A DNA stretch of 64,000 nucleotides from Brevibacterium sp. XM4083 (GCF_006489205.2 NZ_VFYR02000003.1:551462-615461); one strand, 5' to 3'. Numbered from the stretch's first letter, positions 17,744 through 27,410 are shown. Notes: a model not told the origin generated them from the letters alone. Program-made: numbers and translations.

Positions 17744-20305
17744 ATGGACGAACGCGACGTCGTTGCCGGGCACATCGCGGTTCGAGGCGCCCACGAGCAC
17801 AACCTCCGCGACATCGACATCGACATCCCCCGCGACACCGTCGTCGCCTTCACCGGCATCTCCGGTTCGGGAAAGTCCTCGCTGGCCTTCGGCACGATCT
17901 ACACGCACTCCCGGCAGCGCTACCTCGAATCCGTCGCCCCCTACGCCCGGCGCCTCATCGACCAGGGTTCGCCGCCGCGGGTCCGCCTCATCACAGGACT
18001 GCCGCCGGCCGTCGCCCTCCGACAACAGCAGTCGGGCAGCACCCGCTCGACCGTGGGCACCGTCTCCCGGGTCTCCAACGTCCTCCGCATGCTCTACTCG
18101 CGGTCCGGCACCTATCCCGAGGGCTACCGTCCCGCCGATCTCGCCGGCACGTTCCCCCGGGACGCCGCACCGCTGGACTCCGACAGCTTCTCCCCGAACA
18201 CCGCAGTCGGCGCATGCCGGACCTGCTCGGGCATGGGGCGCCTCCTCCAGGTCGCTGACGACCTCCTCGTCGGCGATCCTCACCTGAGCATCGACGACGG
18301 CGCGATCGTCGCGTGGCCGGGGGCCTTCGGCGGGAAGAACAACCGGCGCGTCCTCCGCGACCTCGGCATCGACATCACCGTCCCGTTCGACTCCCTGCCC
18401 GCAGACACCCGGGAGTGGGTGCTCACGACCGACGACCAGCCCACCATCGTCGTCAAGGAGGGCTACAAGGGCACGTACATGAGCCCCAAGCGCTGGGTCG
18501 AGCACACGTTCGCCGACTCACCGTCGGCGAGGATGCGGGCGAAGGCCGCGTCCTTCATGACCGACAGGCTCTGCCCGACCTGCCACGGCAAGCGGCTCAA
18601 TCCCGAAGCGCTCGCAGTGACGATCGCCGGCATCGACATCGCCGAGGCGGCCCGCCTTCCCCTCACCGGTCTCGTCTCCTTCCTCGAATCCGCCCGCACC
18701 CATCCGGCGACGACCGCGCTCTCCGTCGAACGCCACCAGGCTGCGCAGGCGCTCATCGACGCCCTCGTCAGCCAGCTGGGCACGATGATCGACCTCGGCC
18801 TCGGCTATCTCGAGGTCGCCCGCCCCACCTCGACGCTCTCGAGCGGTGAGCTCAAGCGCCTCCACCTGGCCACCCAGCTGCGCAGCGGCCTCTTCGGCGT
18901 CCTCTACGTGCTCGACGAACCCTCGGCCGGTCTCCATCCCGCCGACCTCGAGCTCCTCCTGGCCGCCCTCACGCGGCTCAAGGACGACGGCAACACCGTC
19001 TTCGTCGTCGAGCACAGTGCGCAGGTCGTCCGCGCCGCCGATTGGATCGTCGACCTCGGTCCCGGCGCCGGTCGGTACGGGGGTGAGGTGCTCTTCAACG
19101 GACCGTCGGCCGGTCTCGCCGAGGTGGTCGACTCGGTCACCGCCCGCTACCTCGGCGCGACGCCTCCGCTTCCACCGGGCGGGTCGGGGGCGCGGCAGCT
19201 CACCGATTGGGTCGAGCTCCACGACGTCACCGGGCACAACCTCACCGGCATCGACGTCCGGCTGCCGCTCCATGCGCTCTCGGCGATCACCGGAGTCTCG
19301 GGCTCTGGGAAGACCTCCGTGCTCACGGCCCTGGCCGATGCTGTCCGCGCCCACCTCGACTCGGCCGAAGTCGCCGCCGATGAGGAGCGCAATCCGGCCG
19401 CCGTCGAGATCGGGGACGAACTCGTCCACGGGGTGCCCGTGTGGGATCTCGGCAGCGATGAGCTGACGACGGGATCGACATCCGGCCTCGATGCCCTCGA
19501 CCGCATCATCGTCGTCGACCAGAAGCCGATCGGGCGGACCTCCCGGTCGACACCGGCCACCTACACCGGCCTCTTCGACGGCGTCCGCAGGCTCTTCGCG
19601 GCCCAGCCGGGGGCGAAGGAGCGCGGCTACGGCGTCGGTCGGTTCTCGTTCAACCAGCCGGAGGGACGGTGCCCGGTCTGCCTCGGTGACGGAGTCGTGA
19701 GCATCGAGCTCCTCTTCATGCCGACGGAGACGGCGCCGTGTCCGGAATGCCACGGCAAGCGCTACAACCCCGAGACCCTCGAGGTCACCTACCGGGATCG
19801 GACGATCGCCGATGTGCTCGCGATGACCGTCGATGAGGCCGCGGACTTCCTCGCCGAGGTGCCGGTGGCGGCAACGATCCTCACCCTGCTGCAGAACATC
19901 GGACTCGGCTACGTCAGCCTCGGGCAGAGCGCGCCGACCCTCTCCGGCGGGGAGGCGCAGCGGATCAAGCTCGTCTCCGAACTCCACCGGTCATCGCGCG
20001 GGCGCAGCCTCTACATCCTCGACGAGCCGACGACGGGTCTCCACCCGGCCGACATCGACATGCTCATCGGTCAGCTCCAGCGGCTCGTCGACGCCGGGAA
20101 CACCGTCGTCATCGCCGATCACGATCTGCGCACGCTGCGCGTCGTCGACTGGATCGTCGATCTCGGCCCCGGGGCCGGCACGGACGGCGGGTCGATCGTC
20201 GCGACGGGAACCCCCGCGGACCTCGCCGCCCAGGGAGCCGACACCACGGCCAACGGCGCCGGCCTCACCGCCGCTTACCTCGCAGCGGCCGGGGCCTCGG
20301 CGTAG
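17744..20305 (+). CDS. UvrA-like ABC ATPase lacking the UvrB-binding domain
   Basis: This 853-aa cytoplasmic tandem ABC ATPase of the UvrA superfamily contains Walker [10 protein letters not shown] near residue 42 and a second, GVSGSGKTS, near 516. Zinc-finger cysteine pairs are CRTCSG and CPTCHG in the first half and CPVCLG and CPECHG in the second. The second half has a canonical [11 protein letters not shown] signature and the first a degenerate LSSGELKRL. After [19 protein letters not shown] the sequence passes almost directly to a zinc module, so the roughly 100-residue UvrB-binding domain of true UvrA is missing. This resembles UvrA2/DrrC-type proteins linked to DNA-binding drug resistance. 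It overlaps the convergent marR gene by 31 bp. Confidence 0.9.
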   Translation: MDERDVVAGHIAVRGAHEHNLRDIDIDIPRDTVVAFTGISGSGKSSLAFGTIYTHSRQRYLESVAPYARRLIDQGSPPRVRLITGLPPAVALRQQQSGSTRSTVGTVSRVSNVLRMLYSRSGTYPEGYRPADLAGTFPRDAAPLDSDSFSPNTAVGACRTCSGMGRLLQVADDLLVGDPHLSIDDGAIVAWPGAFGGKNNRRVLRDLGIDITVPFDSLPADTREWVLTTDDQPTIVVKEGYKGTYMSPKRWVEHTFADSPSARMRAKAASFMTDRLCPTCHGKRLNPEALAVTIAGIDIAEAARLPLTGLVSFLESARTHPATTALSVERHQAAQALIDALVSQLGTMIDLGLGYLEVARPTSTLSSGELKRLHLATQLRSGLFGVLYVLDEPSAGLHPADLELLLAALTRLKDDGNTVFVVEHSAQVVRAADWIVDLGPGAGRYGGEVLFNGPSAGLAEVVDSVTARYLGATPPLPPGGSGARQLTDWVELHDVTGHNLTGIDVRLPLHALSAITGVSGSGKTSVLTALADAVRAHLDSAEVAADEERNPAAVEIGDELVHGVPVWDLGSDELTTGSTSGLDALDRIIVVDQKPIGRTSRSTPATYTGLFDGVRRLFAAQPGAKERGYGVGRFSFNQPEGRCPVCLGDGVVSIELLFMPTETAPCPECHGKRYNPETLEVTYRDRTIADVLAMTVDEAADFLAEVPVAATILTLLQNIGLGYVSLGQSAPTLSGGEAQRIKLVSELHRSSRGRSLYILDEPTTGLHPADIDMLIGQLQRLVDAGNTVVIADHDLRTLRVVDWIVDLGPGAGTDGGSIVATGTPADLAAQGADTTANGAGLTAAYLAAAGASA

Positions 20306-20730
20306 AGCGCAGTGACGAGCGGTTCGAGTTCGGGCATCTCGCGGGCTTCGGCGAGGGTCTCCTCGAGCACCCGGTCATGGGTCGGGTGCGCGGCGAGGAG
20401 CAGCTTCTCCCCTGCCGGTGTGAGCTCGGTGTAGATGCCGCGCCGGTCATCGGCGCAGAGGATGCGGGTGAGCAGCCCCCGATCTTCGAGGCGCGTGACG
20501 AGCCGCGTCGTCGCGCTGCTCGAGAGCGCCGCCGCCCGGGCGAGCTGACTCATCCGCATATGCCACCCGTCCTGCCTGCTCAGGGCGTCGAGCACGGTGA
20601 ACTCGACGACGGAGAGCTCGTGCTCGCGCTGCAGGCTCTTCTCGAGTCGGGTGTCGATGAGGCCGTGGAGCGCGGCCAGGGTGCGCCAGCCGCGGGCGCG
20701 GATCTCCACGGCGTCGTCCCTGATGCCCAT
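20275..20730 (-). CDS. MarR family transcriptional regulator
   Basis: This 151-aa winged-helix repressor has the DNA-binding segment MRMSQLARAAALSSSATTRLVTRLEDRGLLTRILCADDRRGIYTELT at about residues 60-105 and flanking dimerisation helices. AGGAGGA is well spaced before ATG 20730. It is divergent from an MFS exporter, with 152 bp between starts, the usual MarR-efflux pairing, and its 3' end overlaps the UvrA-like gene by 31 bp. A TATTAT -10 lies about 30 bp upstream. Confidence 0.9.
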   Translation of the reverse strand: MGIRDDAVEIRARGWRTLAALHGLIDTRLEKSLQREHELSVVEFTVLDALSRQDGWHMRMSQLARAAALSSSATTRLVTRLEDRGLLTRILCADDRRGIYTELTPAGEKLLLAAHPTHDRVLEETLAEAREMPELEPLVTALYAEAPAAAR

Positions 20731-20882
20731 GTGTTCCTCCTCGCAATCTCGGTCTTCCCATAATACACCACTTGCGCCGATAGAGCGCGTGTGCAAATAT
20801 CTATGTCGATGCGTCTGCAACTACTGCACACGCCGCATATTGCACGAGCACCACAAAGATCATCGTTCCGAAAGGACACCTC
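20731..20882. promoter_or_regulatory. Divergent marR/MFS control region
   Basis: The minus-strand -10 TATTAT is at 20760-20765. Several TTGC/GCAA half-sites occur: GTGTGCAAATAT at 20789-20800 opposes ATATTGCAC near 20837, and TTGCGCC at 20772 opposes GTGCAA at 20791. These imperfect inverted repeats are candidate MarR operators that would control both genes. Confidence 0.4.
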
Positions 20883-22106
20883 ATGCCACTCGCGCTCCTC
20901 GCACTCGCCATCGGCGGGTTCGGAATCGGACTCACGGAGTTCGTCATCATGGGCCTGCTGCCCGAGGTCGCCGCCGACTTCGCCGTCACGGAGACCGTCG
21001 CCGGCTACCTCATCTCCGGCTACGCCCTCGCCGTCGCGATCGGCGCCATCCTCATCACCGTCGCCCTGACCAGGGTCAACCGCAAGACCGCACTCATCGG
21101 CCTCATGGTCCTCTTCATCATCGGCAATGCGCTCTCCGCGCTCGCCCCGACCTACGAGATGATGATGATCGGGCGCATCGTCGCCGCGCTCTGCCATGGC
21201 GCGTTCTTCGGCATCGGCTCGGTCGTCGCCGCGGGACTCGTCGCCCCGAATCGGCAGGCCGCTGCCATCTCGATGATGTTCGCGGGCCTGACCAGCGCCA
21301 ACGTCCTCGGTGTTCCCCTCGGCACGTTCCTCGGCCAGGCCGCCGGCTGGCGCTCGACCTTCTGGGCGATCGCGATCATCGGCATCATCGCCCTCATCGG
21401 CATCGTCACCCTCATCCCCAAGGACGCCGGGCGCGCGACCGGGACCGGCAGCATCCTCGGCGAGTTCCGGATCTTCCGCACACCGCAGGTGTGGGCCTCG
21501 ATCCTGCTCACCGTCCTCGGCTACGGCGGCATGTTCGGCGCCTTCACCTACATGGCGTTCACCCTCACCGGCGTCTCCGGGTTCGCCGCCTCGACCGTGC
21601 CGTGGCTCCTCGTCCTCTTCGGCGTCGGACTCTTCATCGGCAACTTCCTCGGCGGGCGCGCCGCCGATCGCAACCTCGGTGCCACTCTGCTCACCCTGCT
21701 CATCGGTCTCGTCGTCATCCTCGCCGTGTTCTCGCAGGTCGCAGGCTCGCAGCCGGCGGCGATCATCGCGCTCTTCCTGATGGGCGGCTTCGGCTTCGCC
21801 ACTGTGCCGCCGTTGCAGATGCGCATCATGAACCACTCGGGGACGGCGCAGACCCTCGGATCGGGTGCGAACATCGCCGCGTTCAACGTCGGCAATGCCT
21901 TCGGTGCCTGGGTCGGCGGGCTGACGATCGCCGCGGGCCTCGGCTACGCCTCCCCGCTCTGGGCCGGCGCGCTCGTCACCCTGGCCGGCCTCGTCGTCTT
22001 CGTCATCGTCGGGCTCTCCCGCGGCGGAGAGCTGCGCCGAGGCGGCCCGACCACCCGTGACGAGAAGACTCCGGAGACCGCTGAGACTCCGGCGACCGCG
22101 GGCTGA
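20883..22106 (+). CDS. MFS efflux transporter, DHA1 family
   Basis: This 407-aa integral membrane exporter has 12 predicted helices. The start MPLALLALAIGGFGIGLTEFVIMGLLPEVA is the classic DHA1 N-terminus of AraJ/YdhP-type drug exporters. AAAGGAC precedes the ATG. The C-terminus is a short Thr/Pro/Glu tail (TRDEKTPETAETPATAG). It is divergent from the MarR gene and so probably repressed by it; the substrate is likely a small amphipathic drug or metabolite but is not determinable here. Confidence 0.88.
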   Translation: MPLALLALAIGGFGIGLTEFVIMGLLPEVAADFAVTETVAGYLISGYALAVAIGAILITVALTRVNRKTALIGLMVLFIIGNALSALAPTYEMMMIGRIVAALCHGAFFGIGSVVAAGLVAPNRQAAAISMMFAGLTSANVLGVPLGTFLGQAAGWRSTFWAIAIIGIIALIGIVTLIPKDAGRATGTGSILGEFRIFRTPQVWASILLTVLGYGGMFGAFTYMAFTLTGVSGFAASTVPWLLVLFGVGLFIGNFLGGRAADRNLGATLLTLLIGLVVILAVFSQVAGSQPAAIIALFLMGGFGFATVPPLQMRIMNHSGTAQTLGSGANIAAFNVGNAFGAWVGGLTIAAGLGYASPLWAGALVTLAGLVVFVIVGLSRGGELRRGGPTTRDEKTPETAETPATAG

Positions 22107-22113
22107 GGCCTCC

Positions 22114-22797
22114 TCACCATCCCACCCGGATCGCCTCGGCGGCGCTGAGGGCGAGTTCGACGGACACGCCGTCGATGCTCACCCCGATCGCCGAGGCGGC
22201 CGGGTTGACGGCTGTCACCTGGAGAACCGTGCCGAGCACGATGCCGCGGTCCTTCAGGTAGCGCAGCAGCTCGGGGGAGCGATCGGAGACGCGAACGACG
22301 GTGACATCGCGACCGACGGTCACCTCGGCGAGCGAGAGATTCGGTGCGGCCGCGGTGTGACCGTCGGCATCGGGGATCGGATCGCCGTGCGGGTCCCGGG
22401 TGGGACCGCCGAGGACGGCATCCATCCGCTCGAGCACGAGGTCGGAGACTGCATGCTCGAGCCGGTCGGCTTCGTCGTGGACCTGGTCCCAGCTCAGCCC
22501 GAGCTTCTCGACGAGGTAGGTCTCGACGATCCGGTGCCGACGGACGATCTCGACGGCGATCTCCTGCCCGGCAGGGGTGAGCGCGATCGCTCCGTAGGGC
22601 TCGTAGTCGAGGTAGCCGTCCTTCGCGAGCTTCTTGAGGTTCGCCGAAACCGTCGAGGCGGTCACTCCCAGCTGTTCGGCGAGATCCGTCGTGGAGGGAC
22701 GGCCTCCCGGCCATTCGTAGGCCTTCCAGATGAGGGTGACGTAGTCCTCGACCATGCGGGTGACTGCGGGACGTGGCACGTTGACCATTCTATGCAT
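22114..22797 (-). CDS. DtxR/MntR-type metal-dependent repressor
   Basis: This 227-aa regulator has an N-terminal winged helix (VTRMVEDYVTLIWKAYEWPGG, then the LAEQLGVTASTVSANLKKLAKDGYLDY helix-turn-helix), the metal-binding dimerisation domain (RRHRIVETYLVEKLGLSWDQVHDEADRLEHAVSD) and a C-terminal SH3-like FeoA domain. ATG 22797 follows AGGAAC. Alternatively, TAGAAT sits 7 nt before an in-frame GTG at 22779, so a shorter leaderless form is possible. It starts 7 nt after the stop of the riboswitch-controlled exchanger gene. Mn2+ is therefore the likeliest effector. Confidence 0.88.
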   Translation of the reverse strand: MHRMVNVPRPAVTRMVEDYVTLIWKAYEWPGGRPSTTDLAEQLGVTASTVSANLKKLAKDGYLDYEPYGAIALTPAGQEIAVEIVRRHRIVETYLVEKLGLSWDQVHDEADRLEHAVSDLVLERMDAVLGGPTRDPHGDPIPDADGHTAAAPNLSLAEVTVGRDVTVVRVSDRSPELLRYLKDRGIVLGTVLQVTAVNPAASAIGVSIDGVSVELALSAAEAIRVGW

Positions 22798-22804
22798 GAG
22801 GTTC

Positions 22805-24082
22805 CTACGCGCGCGGTCCCGTCGTCGCGCCCGCCTCGGCGGGGTCCGTCCTCTCCGCCGAGGCGCCCGTCAGCTGCGTCGTGCGGCGGAACGGGGCGGC
22901 AAGGGTCGGGATGATGTCCCTGCGATGGATGATGAGGAAGATGAACGCGAGGACGACCTGGATCGCCGAGAGCACGTAGCGTCCGGTCGTGTCGGTGACG
23001 AAGAACTGGACCCCGAAGAGCGCGGCGAGTCCGACCGCGGGAATCCAGTGGAAGCGCAGGGCCAGGATGATCGCGACGCCGAGGATGGTCTGCGTGGCCG
23101 TGAGCGTGAACTCCTCGACCTGCCGGGCGTCGAGCGGCAGCATCGTGTCGCCGCCGCCGAGGAAATGGGCGACGGGCAGTGAGCCGACGAGCAGGCTCCA
23201 CTGGTTGACCTTCGAGGCGATGAGCGTGGCGATCGCCGCACCGCCGAGCCCGCGGAGGGCGAACATCGCGGCGATGATGAACTCGGGTGACTCCGAGGCC
23301 AGCGGGGCGAGCCACTGGACGAGGAAGTAGGAGTCGATGCCGAGCGTCGATCCCGAGGCCACGAGCGCCTCGGCGAAGGGCTCAGCCGAGGTGAGGATGA
23401 TCGCCGCGGAGACGATGAACATCGCCACGACGGTGATCCGGCGGGCCCGCGTCGGCATCGAGACGATGAGGGCTGCGGCGCCGACGAACTCCTCGTCGCT
23501 GTTGTCGGCACCCTGACCGGCCCGCCACAGGTAGAGGCCGAAGATGACGATGAGGCCGATGCCGAACCACAGCGGGATGCTGCCGATGAGCGGGATGATG
23601 AACGCGATGAGGGCGAGGATGACGAGGAAGCCGATGTCCATCCGGCTCTCACCGCTCAGCTGCAGGGCACGGTTGACCGGGCCGCCGGTGCGCTTCGAGA
23701 CGCGGTAGGCGACGAGGAGGGCGATGATGACGACGAGCGGCCAGCCGAAGCCGAGGAGCAGACGGTTCGACCCGGTCATGTTCGCGGCCGCGAAGTGGAG
23801 GTACTGCGGGTCCGAGCCCGACCGGTACGCGTAGTAGAGGTCGACGGCGTATTCGGGGAGGACGGCGATGAGAGCGAGGAGAGCGATCGCCAGCGCCCCG
23901 GCGATGTCCTTCTGCGCGGCCTCGGCGGCCCAGGCGAGGAGGAACGCGGCGGCGACGATCGCGGCGCCGAAGAGGACGAGCTCGACGACCGGGGCGATCT
24001 CGATGCCGGCGACGCGCACGACGACAGCGGGAGCCGCGACGAGCAGGCAGAGGATGATGCGGCGGATGAGTGCAGGGGGCAC
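22805..24082 (-). CDS. Sodium/calcium-exchanger-family membrane protein, probable Mn2+ exporter
   Basis: This 425-aa protein has about ten to eleven helices in two inverted halves. The repeat motifs ALIAVLPEYAVDLYYAYRSG and LAPLASESPEFIIAAMFALRG correspond to the alpha-repeats of the CaCA superfamily, with a Glu in each (LPEY and SPEF) expected to bind the cation. GTG 24082 follows AAGGAG, and the longer frame crosses the riboswitch. The upstream yybP-ykoY element and the downstream mntR-like gene argue for Mn2+ efflux rather than Ca2+ exchange. That assignment is an inference from context. Confidence 0.85.
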   Translation of the reverse strand: MPPALIRRIILCLLVAAPAVVVRVAGIEIAPVVELVLFGAAIVAAAFLLAWAAEAAQKDIAGALAIALLALIAVLPEYAVDLYYAYRSGSDPQYLHFAAANMTGSNRLLLGFGWPLVVIIALLVAYRVSKRTGGPVNRALQLSGESRMDIGFLVILALIAFIIPLIGSIPLWFGIGLIVIFGLYLWRAGQGADNSDEEFVGAAALIVSMPTRARRITVVAMFIVSAAIILTSAEPFAEALVASGSTLGIDSYFLVQWLAPLASESPEFIIAAMFALRGLGGAAIATLIASKVNQWSLLVGSLPVAHFLGGGDTMLPLDARQVEEFTLTATQTILGVAIILALRFHWIPAVGLAALFGVQFFVTDTTGRYVLSAIQVVLAFIFLIIHRRDIIPTLAAPFRRTTQLTGASAERTDPAEAGATTGPRA

Positions 24083-24135
24083 GTGGACTCCTTCAACGTG
24101 CCGCAGCCGGGCAGGACCTCGGACGCGACAAGCGG

Positions 24136-24280
24136 CCGAAGGTCTCGTTCGCCTCACGTGCCTCACCTGAGTCGATGAGGTCCCTGCGAGGTGCCGCGCC
24201 GGGCGGTCCTCGTGACCGCCAGTGTGTCGACAGGGCTCAAGCCGGTGGTCTCCGGCGAGGAACTACTCCCCTTCGCCCTC
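24136..24280 (-). promoter_or_regulatory. yybP-ykoY manganese riboswitch
   Basis: Minus-strand RNA starts GGGCGAAGGGGAGTAG and ends GAGACCTTCGGCC. GGGGAGTAG and GAGACCTT are the two conserved blocks of the yybP-ykoY family. CGAAGG at the 5' end pairs with CCTTCG at the 3' end to close P1. A GTCGACAC segment resembles the other conserved loop. It lies about 55-200 nt ahead of the exchanger start. In this family Mn2+ binding switches the downstream gene on. Confidence 0.8.
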
Positions 24281-24348
24281 CAGGCTCGTCCACGCGGGTT
24301 CGGTGTGTCTACGCACACCTGAGACTTGGGCATCCCACACAATTGCCG

Positions 24349-24390
24349 CAGCCCTCGTCTGCCCCGAGTTCGCGGGGCAGGCGAGGGCTG
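24349..24390 (-). terminator. Strong hairpin terminator after the DHA2 MFS gene
   Basis: An 18-bp stem (24349-24366 with 24373-24390, one G-T wobble) and a 6-nt loop stand between the MFS stop and the riboswitch. There is no T tract. The rest of the 24083-24452 gap holds the riboswitch and its upstream leader, with no further gene. Confidence 0.75.
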
Positions 24391-24452
24391 TCGCCGGTGC
24401 TTATGTGGCTCAGATCACCGATGCGGGGACGGTCGCGACGACGGCTGCCTGC

Positions 24453-25958
24453 TTACGAGTTGTCGTCGACGAGCGGAGCTTCGTCGCGGGTGACCTCCCG
24501 CTGGTCCTCGGGCTTCTGGATGAAGAACGCGAGGACGACGGGGACGAGCCCGATGATCGAGGCGAGCAGGAATGCGTTGTGGGCACCGGGGGCACCGGCT
24601 TCGGCGACGCTCTCACCCGCGGCCTGACCGGTGTGCAGCGCCGAGGAGTAGATCGAGATGAGCAGTGCGGTGCCTGCCGCACCGGCCACCTGCTGCAGCG
24701 TGTTGAGCGCTGCCGAGCCGTGTGAGTACAGGTGCCGGTCGAGGGATCCCAGTGATGCCGAGAAGAGCGGGGTGAACGATCCGGCGAGGCCGAGGGACAT
24801 CCCGATCTGGATGAGGACGAGCACCCACACCGGCGTGCCGATGCCGACGTTCGAGTACGCGAACATCGCCGAGGCGATGAGGATCGTGCCGGGGATGAGC
24901 AGCGTCCGCGGACCCTTGGCGTCGTAGATCCGGCCCATCACCGGGCCGAGGAGGCCCATGAGGATCGACCCAGGCAGCAGGACGAGGCCCGACTGGGTCG
25001 CGCCGAGGCCGACGACGTTCTGCAGGTAGAGCGGCAGGAGGGAGAGCGTGCCGAACATCGAGAGCGCGACGACGGCCATGATGATGACCGAGAGGACGTA
25101 GTTGCGCGAGGTGAACACCCGCAGATCGAGCAGTGCCCGGTCCGCTCGGATGAGGACGAGCTGCCGCCACACGAAGAGGCCGAGGAAGACGAGGCCGCCG
25201 GCGATCGCCGCCCAGGCCAGACCCGTGCCCGCCGAGGCGCCGGCACCGGATTCGCCGCCGCCGAACTGGCTGAGACCGAAGACGATCCCGCCGAAGGCGA
25301 ACGCCGAGAGGATGATCGAGACGGCGTCGATCGGGGCATGGGTGGTCTCACCGAGGTTGGTCATCCACTTCGCACCGAGACCGAGGGCGATGAGGCCGAT
25401 CGGAAGGACGATGCCGAAGAGCCAGCGCCAGCCCAGCGAGTCGAGGACGATGCCCGACATCGTCGGGCCGATGGCCGGAGCCAGGGAGATGACGAGGCTG
25501 ACCCGTCCCATCATGCGGCCCCGCTGATGCGGCGGGACGACGTTCATCATCGTCGTCATCAGCAGCGGCATCATGATGCCCGTGCCGCCAGCCTGGACGA
25601 CGCGTCCGACGAGGAGCATCGGGAAGCCCTGCGAGAGCAGGCAGATGAGCGTGCCGAGACAGAAGAGGATCATCGCGGTGAGGAAGATCTGCCGCGTCGT
25701 GAAGCGCTGGAGGAGGAAGCCGGTGGTCGGGATGACGACGGCCATCGTCAGCATGAACGCACTCGTCAGCCACTGGCCGAGTTCCGGCGGGATGTGGAGC
25801 GAGCGGTTGAGTTCGGGGATCGCGATCGCCATCGTCGTCTCGTTGAGGATCGCGACGAAGGCGGCGACGAGAAGCAGCCAGATGACCCGCATCCCCGCGG
25901 GATCGATGACGTCCTCGTTCGAGGCTGAGGCTGGGGTGGTGTTCTTGTCGGTCGACAA
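24453..25958 (-). CDS. DHA2 (EmrB/QacA-type) MFS multidrug transporter
   Basis: This 501-aa exporter has 14 predicted helices, the DHA2 hallmark. Helix 1 reads VIWLLLVAAFVAILNETTMAIAIPELNRSL. Motif C of antiporters appears around the fifth helix as SLAPAIGPTMSGIV. The chosen TTG start (25958, STDKNTTPA) follows GGAG with a 7-nt gap; an in-frame GTG at 26027 lacks a ribosome site. It is divergent from the LLM oxidoreductase with about 200 bp between starts. The substrate is unknown. Confidence 0.87.
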   Translation of the reverse strand: MSTDKNTTPASASNEDVIDPAGMRVIWLLLVAAFVAILNETTMAIAIPELNRSLHIPPELGQWLTSAFMLTMAVVIPTTGFLLQRFTTRQIFLTAMILFCLGTLICLLSQGFPMLLVGRVVQAGGTGIMMPLLMTTMMNVVPPHQRGRMMGRVSLVISLAPAIGPTMSGIVLDSLGWRWLFGIVLPIGLIALGLGAKWMTNLGETTHAPIDAVSIILSAFAFGGIVFGLSQFGGGESGAGASAGTGLAWAAIAGGLVFLGLFVWRQLVLIRADRALLDLRVFTSRNYVLSVIIMAVVALSMFGTLSLLPLYLQNVVGLGATQSGLVLLPGSILMGLLGPVMGRIYDAKGPRTLLIPGTILIASAMFAYSNVGIGTPVWVLVLIQIGMSLGLAGSFTPLFSASLGSLDRHLYSHGSAALNTLQQVAGAAGTALLISIYSSALHTGQAAGESVAEAGAPGAHNAFLLASIIGLVPVVLAFFIQKPEDQREVTRDEAPLVDDNS

Positions 25959-26156
25959 GTCAGGACTCCGATCGGACGTGGTGGTCGGTCCCCGCAGATG
26001 AGGCGGGATCTCAGGCAGACACAGCACTCAACGGCGACGTCATTGGGCTTATTCCGGCTGCAGGAAGAATTGTCGCACAGTTCTCCTTCCCGGCCTCCAG
26101 CGTCGCATGCGGTGCTGACACGGAATCTTTCGCACCGCCCCGGCGTTGGCAGGATC

Positions 26157-27314
26157 ATGACAGACAATGCGGAAACGACGGACACAGCCGGCACGAATGC
26201 GACGGCGGGCCCAGCCACGGCAGGCACAGACACGGCAGGCGCAGACACGGCAGGCGCAGACACGACAGGCCCAGGCACGACAGCCGGGGGCGTGGAGTTC
26301 GGCGTGGACACCTTCGGTTCGGTCACGGTGGCCGGTGACGGCACTCCGGTGACGCAGGCACAGGCGATTCGGGACCTCGTCGACGACGTGGTCCTCGCCG
26401 ATGAGGTGGGACTCGACTTCTTCGGGGTCGGGGAGCACCACCGGCCCGACTTCGCCGTCTCGAGTCCGGAGATGGTGCTCTCAGCGGCTGCGGCGCGCAC
26501 GACGAAGATCCAGCTCGGGTCGACGGTCACCGTGCTCAGCTCCGATGACCCGGTGCGCGTCTATGAGAGGTTCGCGACCCTCGATGCGGTGTCGAACGGG
26601 CGCGCGGAGATCGTCGCGGGACGCGGCTCGTTCATCGAGTCGTTCCCGCTCTTCGGCTACGACCTGAGCGACTACGAGGTGCTCTTCGAGGAGAAGCTCG
26701 AGCTGCTGGCGGAGCTGCTGCGGGACCAGCCGGTGACGTGGCAGGGGACGACACGCGCGCCGCTGTCGAACCAGCGGGTCTACCCGACCACCGAGAAGCC
26801 GATCCCCGCGTGGGTCGGGGTCGGCGGCAGCCCGGAGTCGGTCGTGCGCACCGCGAAGTACGGGTTCAATCTGTTCCTCGCGATCATCGGCGGCGAACCT
26901 GCACGGTTCGCCCCCTACATCGACCTCTTCAAGCGCGCGCAGGACGAGTACGGCGTGCCGCACCGGCCCGTGGCCGTCCACTCTCCGGGTCTCGTCGCCG
27001 AGACCGACGAGGCAGCCCGCGAACTCGTCTATGACGGCTGGCTGAAGTCGCGGAAGAAGATCGGCCGCGAACGCGGCTGGCCGCCGCCGCAGCCGGGCGA
27101 CTTCGAAGCGGAGATCGAGACCGGCTCCCTCTACGTCGGCTCCCCGGAGACCGTGGCGAAGAAGATCGCGACGACTGTGCGGGCCCTCGGCGTCAACCGC
27201 TTCGACCTCAAGTACGACCAGTCCGAGGTCACGCACGCCGTCCGGCAGACGTCGATCGGCCTCTACGGGGAATCGGTCGTCCCACTCGTCAAGGACATCC
27301 TCGCCGGCAGGTGA
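26157..27314 (+). CDS. LLM-class flavin-dependent oxidoreductase
   Basis: This 385-aa luciferase-like monooxygenase has a TIM barrel using FMN or F420. The family segments EFGVDTFGS, EVGLDFFGVGEHHRPDFAVSSPE, IQLGSTVTVLSSDDPVRVYERFATLDAVSNGR and AEIVAGRGSFIESFPLFGY are present. The first 45 residues are a Thr/Ala/Gly repeat tail with no relation to the fold. ATG 26157 follows AGGATC closely. It is divergent from the DHA2 exporter and ends at a self-complementary terminator shared with the tRNA-Ala transcript. The true substrate is unknown. Confidence 0.9.
   Translation: MTDNAETTDTAGTNATAGPATAGTDTAGADTAGADTTGPGTTAGGVEFGVDTFGSVTVAGDGTPVTQAQAIRDLVDDVVLADEVGLDFFGVGEHHRPDFAVSSPEMVLSAAAARTTKIQLGSTVTVLSSDDPVRVYERFATLDAVSNGRAEIVAGRGSFIESFPLFGYDLSDYEVLFEEKLELLAELLRDQPVTWQGTTRAPLSNQRVYPTTEKPIPAWVGVGGSPESVVRTAKYGFNLFLAIIGGEPARFAPYIDLFKRAQDEYGVPHRPVAVHSPGLVAETDEAARELVYDGWLKSRKKIGRERGWPPPQPGDFEAEIETGSLYVGSPETVAKKIATTVRALGVNRFDLKYDQSEVTHAVRQTSIGLYGESVVPLVKDILAGR
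26217..26276. repeat. Four 15-bp tandem repeats encoding TAGAD-like units
   Basis: ACGGCAGGCGCAGAC and variants repeat four times in frame (26217, 26232, 26247, 26262). They encode the disordered N-terminal tail of the LLM oxidoreductase. Copy number is likely variable among strains. Confidence 0.75.
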
Positions 27315-27351
27315 CCGGGGCGGGAGCAGACGCGTCCCGAGCACGACGAAA

Positions 27352-27375
27352 GCCCAGAATCCGCGGATTCTGGGC
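27352..27375. terminator. Bidirectional self-complementary terminator
   Basis: GCCCAGAATCCG joins directly to its complement, giving a 24-nt perfect palindrome, flanked by AAA on the left and CCTTTG on the right. It can end both the rightward LLM gene and the leftward tRNA transcript. Confidence 0.75.
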
Positions 27376-27410
27376 CTTTGTCAACGAGTGCTGTCTCAAT
27401 TGCTCTCGAG

